64,000 nt of DNA, taken from the NCBI RefSeq assembly GCF_035594125.1, contig NC_087192.1, positions 13,114,501 to 13,178,500 of the forward strand, in the 5' to 3' direction. Positions within the stretch are counted from its first letter, which is position 1. Every line of letters starts with the position of its first letter. Positions 54,532 through 64,000 of this stretch are shown here, one piece after another. The position numbers and the translations under genes were made by a program. The stretch is from Scylla paramamosain (Eukaryota > Arthropoda > Malacostraca > Decapoda > Portunidae). Below the pieces are notes generated by a model, which saw nothing but the letters and a program-made list of their open reading frames with translations, had not been told where the DNA came from and made no database searches.

Positions 54532-54708
54532 CACTTTGCATGTGGAAACTAAAAGACATTAGAAGAAACTTTTATAATGAGTGTTTTTTTTTATTTCTTA
54601 GATACCAAGAACTATTTGACGCATTGAAGAGCACTCTATATGGAGAAAAGAACAAAATTACCAAAAATGTGCTTTTTAAGTGTTTTTCACATTGTTAGGT
54701 ACGAAAAC
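54532..54708 (+). repeat. Pentamer remnant between left arm and spacer
   Basis: Plus-oriented pentamer sequence that continues the left arm but has no mirror in the right arm. It ends at about 54,708 within ACGAAAAC, where minus-oriented subunit E of the long HOR (ACTCTATAAAGAATG) begins. Confidence 0.78.
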
Positions 54709-56672
54709 ACTCTATAAAGAATGTTATTTGTGGGTTTTAGCTTTTTCATACTTAACGAACTTAAAAAAAAAACTCATAATACACGTTTCTCGTAACGTCC
54801 TTTCATTTTCCAAATATAGGGTTCTTTGCATGTATTTAAGCTTTTTTATAGGTAACATGATCAAAAACACTCAAAATACATGTTTTTGGTAATGTTATTC
54901 TGTTTCTCCATAAAGGGTGTTCTGCATGCGTTTTAGCGTTTTGATATGTAAGGAGCTCAGAAACACTTAAAGGCAAGTTCTTGGTAAAAGTTGATTTTAT
55001 TCCCATGTCATGTGATTTCCCTGCTTTTTAGTGCTTTATTGCCTATCACGCTCAAAAACACTCAAAAGACACTTTTCTGGTAATGTCATTTTTTTCCCAC
55101 ATAAAGCTAGTTTCGCATGCAATTTGGAGTTTTGGTAACTAAGAATGTGAAAAGCACTCAAAATACACAAATTTGGTAAGGTTTTTCTGTATCCTTAATT
55201 AACAGCGTTATTCCTGAGTTTCAGCATTTTGGTATCTAAGAAAATTCTTTATATACACGAGTTTTTGCGTTTTTTGCCTTGTGGTTCTTGTGAAACTATA
55301 AAACACTTATAATACACGTTTCTCGTAATGTCCTTTTGTATCCCAATATAGAGTGCTTTCCATCCATTTTCGCTTTTTTTGTAGGTAAGAAGCTCAAAAA
55401 CATTCATAATATACCTTTTGGTAATATTATTCTATTTCTCCATATTCGTTGGTTTGCATCCCTTTTAGCGTTTTTTTTTTTTTTTTTACGTAAAACACTG
55501 AAAAGACACTTTTTCAGTAATTTTGTGATGGATTCCCATTTTGAGTGACTTCCATATTATTTATCGTTTTGGTGCCTAACATGCTGAAAAACGCTCAAAA
55601 CACAGGTTTCTGGTAAAGTCGTTTAATTTCCCAATATAGGTGGCTTTGCATCCACTTTAGGGTTTGGTACATAACAGTCCGAAAAAAAAGCTAAAATTAA
55701 CTTTTTTTTCATAATATTCTTTTCTCACATAATTTTCCTGAATTTTGCCACAATTTTGGCATCTCGGTACCTATGAAGATAAATAACAAAAAAAATAGTT
55801 TTTTATTTATTTACTTTTTCTCTCTAAAGAATGTTATTTTAGGGTTTTAGCTTTTTGGTACTTAAAAAAAAAAAAACACTCATAATACACGTTTCTCGAA
55901 ATGTTCTTTCGTTTCCCAAACATAAGGTTCTTTGCATTATTAGAGTTTTTATAGGTAACATAATTAAAAATACTCAAAATACATGTTTTTGGTAATGTTA
56001 TTAAGGGGTGTTTTGCATCCGTTTTAGCTCAAAAACACTTAAAGGCAAGTTCTTGGTAAAAGTTGGTTTTATTCCCATGTAATATGATTGCTCTCCTTTT
56101 TAGTGCTTTATTGCCTAACACGCTCAAAAACACTGAAAAGACACTATTCTGGTAATGTCACTTTTTTTCCCACATAAAGCTAGTTTCGTATGCAATTTGG
56201 GGTTTTGGTAACTAAGAATGTGAAAAAACACTGAAAATACACGTATTTAGTAAGGTTGTTCTGTTTCTCAATTAAGAGTGTTATTCAGGAGTTTCAGCAT
56301 TTTGGTATCTCCATATATACGAGTTTTTGCTGTTTTTGCCTTGTGGTTCTTGAGAATCTATAAAACACTCATTATACACATTTCTCGTAATGTCCATTTG
56401 TTAACCAATATAGAGAGCTTTGCAATCATTTTCGCGTTTTTTGTAAGTAAAGAGCTCAAAAACACTCAAAATGTACCTTTTTGGTAATGTTTTTCTATTT
56501 TTTTCATTTTGTTTGGTTTGCATCCGTTTTAGCGTTTTTCTACGTAAAACACGGAAAAGACACGTTTTCAGTAATTTTGTTTTGGATTTCACATAGAATG
56601 ACTTCGATATTATTTATTGTTTTGGTGACTAACATGCTGAAATCACTCACAACACAGGTTTCTCGTAAAGTC
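54709..56672 (-). repeat. Palindrome spacer: long-HOR satellite, minus orientation
   Basis: 1,964 bp of the dodecameric HOR, almost two units, reading E, D, C, B, A, L, K, J, I, H, G, F, E, D, C (truncated near 55,990), B, A, L, K, J, I, H and part of G. It lies in the opposite orientation to the long-HOR blocks outside the palindrome (up to 49,665 and from 60,326). It ends at 56,672 within subunit G (TCTCGTAAAGTC), where the right arm starts. Confidence 0.88.
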
Positions 56673-57508
56673 TGTTTTGCATACATCTCAGCGTTATGGT
56701 ACGTAAGTAGCTGAAAATACCGAAAAGATAAATTTTTGGTTGACTTGTTCTTTCATATAGGTAGCTTTCCATCCTTTTTATAACTTTGGTACCTAACAAC
56801 AATAATCGACACTCAAAAGACATGTTTCTGGATATATCGTTTCATCTCACCAAACATAGATGGTGCTCTGGAGTCATTTTGACCTTTTGGTACATAAAAT
56901 TGTGAAAAAAAACACAAAATAAACGTTTTTGGTAATGTTCTGTTTCTCCATATACAGTGGTACTAAATAGTTTTTGCGTTTGGTACCTAAGACGCTCAAA
57001 AACACTAATGGCATCTTTCTCGTAATGTCCTTTATTTTATCCACATTGGGCTATTTCCATGCATTTTGGCGTTTTTGTTACGTAACAATGTGAAAAAACA
57101 CTCAAAATATACGTTTTCGGTAATGTTCTTCTGTTTCTTCATATATAATGTTATACATGCGTTTGTGCATTTTGCTAAGAATCTCAAAAACACTGATAAA
57201 TGAAGTGTCTTTTTATTTCTTTTCGTATCGCCATTTAGGATACTTTGCATGCATTTTTGCTTTTTTTATACGTAAGATAAAAAAAAACTCAAAATACACG
57301 TTTCTGGTAATGTTATTCTGTTTCTTCATAAAATGTGCTTTGCATGCATTCTAGCGTTTTGGTACGTAAGTAGCTGTAAAAACTCTCAAAAGACACGCTT
57401 TTGGTAATGTTTTGCTTTTCCAAATAGGGAGCTTTCGTTGCTTTTTAGCGTTTTGGTATCTAATATTGTTGTGTTTCTCTAAAGAGAGTATTATTTATGC
57501 ATTTTCTT

Positions 57509-57583
57509 GTTTTGGTACCTGAGAAGCTCAAAAACGCTCTTTATAATATAAAGAGCGTTTTTGAGCTTCTCAGGTACCAAAAC
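57509..57583. repeat. Perfect 75 bp palindrome
   Basis: Two 37 bp arms pair without mismatch around a single A at 57,546, from GTTTTGGTACCTGAGAAGC on one side to GCTTCTCAGGTACCAAAAC on the other. The mirror position in the left arm (about 53,660-53,700) has only one of the two halves. It would form a long hairpin in single-stranded DNA or RNA. Confidence 0.95.
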
Positions 57584-57635
57584 CTGAGACATTATGAGAA
57601 ACTTATATTATAAGTTTCTCATAATGTCTTAGGTT
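57581..57635. repeat. 55 bp near-perfect palindrome
   Basis: Two 27 bp arms around a T at 57,608 with one mismatch (57,586 against 57,630), built on ACATTATGAGAAACTTATA. It overlaps the preceding palindrome by three bases. The left arm has only the single half, directly joined to the half used by the 75 bp palindrome. Confidence 0.92.
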
Positions 57636-60600
57636 ACTTTTTTTTGCGTAACAATCTCAAAACATTGAAAATATACGCTTTTTTGGTAATGTTATTCAGT
57701 TAAAAAAAAAAAGACATTTTGGATGCGTTTAAGTGTTTTTGTATGTAAGTAGCTCATAAGCACTGAAATTAAAAGTTTTTGTAATTTTTTGTTTTCTCCT
57801 ATAGGGTGCTTTCCTTGGTTTTTAGCTTTTTGGTACCTAACATGCTCATAAACATAAAGTGTGTTTTCCAACCGTTTTAGCGGTTTGGTATGTAAGTACC
57901 TCAAAACACTTAATGTTTTCCCATTTACGATACTTTCCATGCTTTTTAAGAGCTTTTTGTGCCTAACACACAACAAACTCTCAAAAGACATGTTACTGGA
58001 AATGTCGTTTATTTTGCCCATATCGGGTGCTTTGCATGCATTTTGGCGTTTTGATACCTAACAAAGCTAAATACTTTTGAAATACACGTTTTCTCCATAC
58101 ATAAGGCAAATCGTGCGTTTTATCGTTTCGGTATCTAATAAGCTAAAAAAAAAAAAAACTCGTAATATTGGTTTCTCTTAATGTCTTTTCGTTTTCTTAT
58201 ATAGGGTACTTTATATGCATTTTGACGCTTTTGTACATAACAAGCTGAAAAATCGCTCAAAATGCTCTTTTTTGGTAATGTTTTATGTTTCTGCAGGAAG
58301 GGTGTTTTGCATGTTTTATCGTTTTGGTACATTATAAATTTAAAAACTTCCAAACACGTGAAAAGTCACTTTATTGGTTATTTCTTTTTCCCTTCCAACA
58401 TAGTGCTCTTTTCATACCTCTTATTGTTTTGGTGCCTAACACGTAGAAACACTCTCAAAAGATAGGTTTCTTGTAATTTCGTTTTGTGTCGTCTTTTAGA
58501 GGTCTTTGCATGTATTTTTGCGCTTTGGTACCTAATAATATGAAAACCACTCAAAATATATATTTTCATTCGTGTTGTTTTGTTTCTCCATATAGAGTAC
58601 TATTAAGGTGCCTTTGTGTTTGGTACCTAAAAAGCTCAAAAGCTCTCATAATACACGTTTCTCGAAATGTCTTCGTTTCCCGGCATAGGGAACTTTGCAT
58701 ACATTTCGGCGTTATTCTACTTACATATCTCAAAAACACTGAAAATATAGTTTTTTTTTGTATTGTTATTTTGTTTTTCCATAAAGCATGTTTTGCGTCT
58801 GTTCAAGCGTTTTGATATAAAAGTAGCTCAAAAACACTAAAAAAATACTATTTTTTTGATAATTTTGTTTTTTATTCCCATATAGAATGCTTTCCATTTT
58901 TATTTTTTAGAGTTTTTGTGCCTAACACGCTCATAAACACTCAAAATTTACGTTTCTGGAAATTTCGTTTCGTTTCTCCCATAGATTGCACTTTGCATGA
59001 ATTTCGACGTTTTGGTACATAACATTGTTAAAACAAACAAAATACACGTTTTTAGTAATGTTGCTCTGTTACTCCATATAGAGTGGTATTCATGCATTTT
59101 CGTATTTTTCAACCTAATAAAGGTGTAAAACAATTATAATATACGTTTCTCGTAATGTCTTTTCGTTTCCCCATATTGGGAACTTTACATGAATTTTGAA
59201 ATTTTTTTACGTAATTATCTTAAAACATTAAAAATACACGTTTTGCTGTTTCTCCATAAAAGGTGTTTTGCATGCACCTTTGCGTTTTAGTATGTAAGTA
59301 GCTCAAAACAATGAAAAGACTTTTTTGTAATGTTTTGTTTTCCCATGTATGGTTCTTTCCTTGCTTTTTGGCGTTTTGGTACCTAATACGATTACAAACA
59401 CTGAAAAGACACGTTTCTAGAAGTGTCGTATTTTCCCTCATATATGATGCTTTTCATGCATTTTTGCGTTTTTGTTTCTCCATATAGAGTGCTATTCATT
59501 CGCTTTAGCGTTTTGGTACCTAATAATTTGAAAACACTCATACTGCACGTTTCTCGTAATGCACTTTCGTATCCATATATAGTGTACTTTGCATGCATTT
59601 TGGCGCTTTTGTACGTGACAAGCTTAAGAAATAAAATGAAATACTAGTTTCTGGTAAGGTTATTTGTTTTTTCCATGAAGGGAATTTTGCAAGCATTTTA
59701 GCGTTTTTGTACGTTAGTAGCTGAAAAATACTGAAAAAAATGTTGTTTTTGCTTTTCCAGTATAGGGAAGTTTTCATGCTTTTTACTGTTTTGTAGTTAA
59801 CAAGTTTATATACACATATACATGGAAATAAAAAAAAAACTACTTTGCCAAAAACGTGTCTTTTAAGTTTTTTTTTTTCAGCTTCTTACGTACCAAAAAG
59901 GTAAAATGTATGAAAAACACACTTTATGGAAAAACAGAATAATATCACCAAAAATAAATAATTTGAGAGTGTTTGAGCTTGTTAGGAAGAAAAACGCCAT
60001 AATGTATGCAAAGTATTCTATATGAAGAAAGAATAAGACATTACGAGAAACGTGTATTATGAGTAAATTTGAGCTTCTTAGGTAGCAAAATGTGAAAACG
60101 CATGAATAGCACTCTATGGATAAACATAACAACATTACCAAAAACGTGTATTTTGAGTCTTTTTTCATATTGTTAGGTGCCAAAACGCCAAAATGTATGG
60201 AAGCCCACTAACTAACAAACAAAACTAAATTTAATGAAGCGTGTCTTTTGAATGTTTATGAATCTGCTAGGTACCAGAATGCTAAAAAGCATGGAAAGAT
60301 CAACATATGGGAATAAAAAAACACAAAAAACATGTAATTTGAGTGTTTTTGATCATGTTATAGATAAAAACGCTTAAATACATAAAAAGAACCTTATGTT
60401 TGGGAAACGAAAGGACATTACGAGAAACGTGTATTATGAGTGTTTTTAAGTTCCTTAAATACCAAAAAGCTAAAACCCACAAATAACACTCTTTATTTAG
60501 AAAAAATAAATAAATAAATAAAAAAATAAAAAATAATTTTTTTTTTTATCATTCATCTTCATAGGTACCGAGATGACAAAATTCTGGGAAAATTCAGGGC

Positions 60601-61097
60601 AATTATATGATAAAAGAATATTATCAAAAAAGTTGATTTTAGCTTTTTTATCGGACTGTTATGTACCAAACCCTAAAGAGCATGCAAAGCCTCCTATATT
60701 AGGAAATTGAATGACTTTACCAGAAAATTGTCTTTTGAGTGTTTTTCAGCATGTTAGGCACCAAAATGATAAATAATAATGAACTCACTCAATATGTGAA
60801 TCCAAAACAAAATTAATTAAAACGTGTCTTCTCAGTATTTTACGTAGAAAAACGCTAAAACAGATGCAAACCAACCAATATCAAGAAATAGAAAAATATT
60901 ACCAAAAAGGTACATTTTGAGTGTTTTTGATTTTGTTACCTACAAAAAAAAACGCGAAAATTGATGCAAAGCACTCTATATTGAGAAAGAAAGGGACATT
61001 GCGAGAAAAGTGTATAATGAGTGTTTTATAGTTCAAAATAACAAGGCAAAAAACGCAAAAACTCGTGTATATGGAGTAGTTTCCTAGATATCAAAAT

Positions 61098-64000
61098 GCT
61101 GAAACTCATGAATAACACTCTTAATTGAGAAACAGAACAACCTTACTAAATGCGTGTATTTTGAGTGCTTTTCACATTCTTAGTTACCCAAAACCCAAAT
61201 TCATTGCGAAACCAGCTTTATGTGGTAAAAAAAAAAAAAATGGCATTTTCAGAAAAGTGTCTATTGAGTGTTTTTGAACGTGATAGGCAGTAAAGCACTA
61301 AAAAGAAGGGCAATCACATTACATGGGAATAAAACCAATGTTTACCAAGAACTTGCCTTTAAGTGTTTTTGAGCTCCTTATATACCAAAACACTAAAACG
61401 CATGCAAAACACACTTTATGGAAAAACAGAATAACATTACCAAAAACATGTATTTTGAGTGTTTTTGATCATTTTACCAATAAATCACTTAAATACATGC
61501 TAAGAACACTATTTGTGGAAAACGAAAGGACATTACGAGAAACGTGTATTATGAGTGTTTTTAAATTCATTAAGAACCAAAAAGCTAAAAGCCACAAATA
61601 ACTCTCTATTGAGAAAAATAAATAAATAAATAAATACGATATATTTTTTCTTTCTTGTTCATCTCCACAGGTACCGAGATGACAAAATTCGGGCAAAATT
61701 CATGAAATTTTGTGAAATAAGAACATTATCAAAAAAGATAATTTTAGCTTTTTTTTTCTTCGAGTGTTATGTAGCAAACCCTATAATGCATGCAAAACCA
61801 CCTATATGGGGAAATCAAACGTCTTTGCCAGAAAACTGTCTTATGAGTGTTTTTCGGCATGTTAGGCACCAAAACGATAAATAACATGGAAGTCACTTTA
61901 TATGGGAAACAAAATTACTGAAAACGTGTCTTTTCGGTGTTTTATGTAGAAAAACGCTAAATCGCATGCAACCAACCAATATGAAAAAAATAGAATAACA
62001 TTACCAAAAAGGTATATTTTGAGTGTTTTTGAGATTGTTACCTACAAAAAAGGTGAAAATGGATGCAAACCACTCCCTATTGGGAAACAAATGGACATTA
62101 CGAGAAACGTGTATAATGAGTGTCTTATTATTTTCGAGCAAAAGAACTTGTGGTTCACAAGAACCACAAGGCAAAAAACGCAAAAACTGGTGTATATAAA
62201 GAAGTTTCTTAGATACCAAAATGCTGAAACTCATGAATAACAACAATCTTTATTGAGAAAAAGAAAAACCTTACCAAAAGCGTGTATTTTCAGTGTTTTT
62301 CACATTCTTAGCAAAATCCCAAATAGCATGCGAAACTAGCTTTAAGTGGGAAAAAAATGACATTACCAGAAGTGTTTTTTGAGTGTTTTTGAGCGTGTTA
62401 GGCAATAAAGCACTAAAAAGCAAGGCAATCACATTACATGGAAATAAAATCAACTTTGACCAAGAACTTGCCATTATGTGTTTTGAGCTCCTTACATACC
62501 AAAACGCTAAAACGCATGCAAAACACTCCTTTATGAAGAAGCAGAAAAACATTACAAAAAACATGTTTTAAGTGTTTTTGATCATGTTACCTATAAAAAC
62601 GGATAAATACATGCAAAGAAACCTATCTTTCGGAAACGAAAGGACATTACGAAAAACGTGTATTATGACTGTTTTTAAGTTTCTTAGGTACCAAAACGTT
62701 AAAAACAACAAATAACTCTCATTAAAGAGAAAAAAAAAAAATAAATAAATAAAAAATTTCAATTTTTTTTGTATTGATTTTCGTAAGTACCGAGATGCCA
62801 AAATTCTGCCAAAATTCAGGGAATTTATATGGAAAAAAGAACATTATCAAAAAAGTTAATTATAGCTTTTTTTTCGGATTGTTATTTACCAAACCCTAAA
62901 GTACATGCAAAGCCACTTATATGAGGAAATTAAACGAGTTTACCAGAAACCCGTCTTTTCAGTGTTTTTCAGCATGTTAGGCACCAAACCGATAAATAAT
63001 ATGGAAGTCAGTCAATATGTGAATCCAAAACAAAATTACTGAAAACTTGTCTTTTCAGTGTTTCACGTAGAAAAAACGCTAAAAGGGATGCAAAGCAACA
63101 AATATGGAGAAATTGAATAACATTACCAAAAAGTGTTTTTGAGCTTTTTACCTACAAAAAACGCGAAAATGGATGTAAAAGCACTCTATATTGGGAAGCA
63201 AAAGGACATTTAAAGAAACGTGTATAATGATTAATTTATAGTTTCACAAGAACCACAAGACAAAAAACGCAAAAACTCGTGTATATAGAGAAGTTTCTTA
63301 CATACCAAAATGCTAAGACTCATGAATAACACTTTTAATTGAGAAACAGAACTACCTTACCAAATGTGTGTATTTTGAGTGTTTTTCACATTCTTAGTTA
63401 CGAAAATCCCAAATTACATGCGAAACTAGCTTTAAGTGGGAAAAAAAATATTATCAGAAAAGTGTCTTTTGATTGTTTTTGAGCGTGATATGCAACAATG
63501 TACTAAAAAAACAGAATAATCACATTATATAGGAATAAAACTAACTTTTAAGAAAAAATTGCCTTTAAGTGTGTTTAACTCCTTACATACCAAAACCCTA
63601 AAACGCATGCAAAACACCCTTTATGGAGAAACAGAATAACATTACCAAAAACATGTATTTTGAATGTTTTTTGATCATGTTACCTATAAAAACGCTTAAA
63701 AACATGCAAAGAACCCTATGTCTGTGAAACGAAAGGACATATAAAAAAAAAAATTGTTTTTTTTCCGGAATTATGTACCAAACCCAGAAGTGCATGCAAA
63801 GCCATCTATATGGGGAAATTACAAGACTTTACCAGAAATCTGTCTTTTGATGTGTTTTTTCAGCAATTTCAACAATATTACTAAAAACGTGTCTTTTCAG
63901 TCATTTACGAAGAAAAACGCTAAAACTGATGCAAACCAACTAATATGAAGAAATAGAATAACATTACCAAAAAGATATATTTTGAGTGTTTTTCATTTTT
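61098..64000 (+). repeat. Third, diverged copy of the duplicated segment's start
   Basis: Matches 10,658 to about 13,540 (and, from the duplication point, 22,293 to about 24,900) through shared rare variants. Subunit A reads TTACCCAAA and CATTGCGAAAC, followed by GTGGTAAAA and TGGCATTTTCAG, as at 10,740-10,805. The K variant is at 62,148 (compare 11,701) and the truncated H at 63,861 (compare 13,408). It has more substitutions and indels than separate the two 11.4 kb copies, and it retains a complete H-I-J-K just upstream where the other copy is truncated. Confidence 0.8.
62148..62171 (+). repeat. K-variant hairpin (perfect stem)
   Basis: CTTGTGGTTC / GAACCACAAG stem with loop ACAA in subunit K, the counterpart of the imperfect hairpins at 11,701 and 23,053. 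Confidence 0.85.

Larger units (their letters stand above)
56673..60325 (-). repeat. Giant palindrome, right arm (pentamer satellite)
   Basis: About 3.65 kb that is the inverted copy of 50,465-54,531. Sampled identity is about 99% at 58,275-58,594 and about 96% at 57,100-57,290. The arm includes the orientation switch at about 59,796-59,840 that mirrors the one at 50,904-50,943. It lacks the TA expansion and a 325 bp segment. It carries a private insertion made of two small palindromes at 57,509-57,635. The outer end passes at about 60,320-60,330 into plus-oriented subunits C and D of the long HOR. Confidence 0.9.
60326..64000 (+). repeat. Long-HOR satellite block, plus orientation, to window end
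   Basis: Plus-oriented dodecameric HOR resumes in subunits C/D just outside the palindrome. Subunit A lies near 61,171, 62,299 and 63,387. A hairpin K variant with perfect stem sits at 62,148-62,171, and a truncated subunit H lies near 63,861. The block runs out of the window. No gene is visible. Confidence 0.9.

Noticed and set aside
54288..54698. The longest open frame, 136 codons
   Set aside because: It lies across pentamer subunits at the inner edge of the palindrome, has biased repeat-derived composition, and shows no start context or domain.
57509..57583. Perfect palindrome considered as a microRNA precursor or terminator
   Set aside because: It is made of two halves of an ordinary subunit end, has a one-base loop, and is explained by a template switch. 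Nothing indicates transcription.

Overview
The window is 64 kb of AT-rich (roughly 30% GC by eye) satellite DNA with no gene that I can support. Almost every base belongs to one repeat family built from diverged subunits of about 95 bp. Each subunit opens with a form of GAGTGTTTTT, has a core like TACCAAAACGCTAAAA-GCATGCAAA, and ends in GAAAC-TGT-TTTT. I found no rRNA, tRNA, transposon protein or unique single-copy sequence. It looks like eukaryotic nuclear heterochromatin (centromeric, pericentromeric, knob or subtelomeric). I cannot name the species, and a plant is only a weak guess.

Two higher-order forms are present. (1) Most of the window is a higher-order repeat (HOR) of about 1.1 kb with twelve recognisable subunits (called A to L here); a clean example is 43,829-44,934. 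(2) A 10.7 kb island at 49,666-60,325 is built mainly of a simpler five-subunit HOR of about 470 bp (example 51,446-51,916). Its subunits match A, B, C, D and E/L of the long form. The long form reads best as a diverged double pentamer (L-A-B-C-D and E-G-H-I-J) with an extra subunit F and a partial subunit K.

Layout: 1-5,213 long HOR, minus orientation; 5,214-7,338 plus; 7,339-7,815 small inverted cassette; 7,816-10,864 plus; 10,865-22,292 and 22,293-33,641, two nearly identical tandem copies of an 11.4 kb segment, each ending in the inverted cassette; 33,642-38,174 plus; 38,175-38,639 a fourth inverted cassette; 38,640-49,665 plus; 49,666-60,325 pentamer island, mostly a giant imperfect palindrome (arms 50,465-54,531 and 56,673-60,325) around a 2 kb spacer of long HOR in minus orientation; 60,326-64,000 plus, where 61,098 onward is a more diverged third copy of the start of the 11.4 kb segment.

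The evolutionary layers can be read from the sequence: 95 bp subunit, 470 bp pentamer, 1.1 kb dodecamer, 2.8 kb super-units marked by shared variants, 11.4 kb segmental duplication, plus inversions at several scales. Short open frames occur on both strands but are by-products of the repeat. All identities and boundaries were judged by eye.
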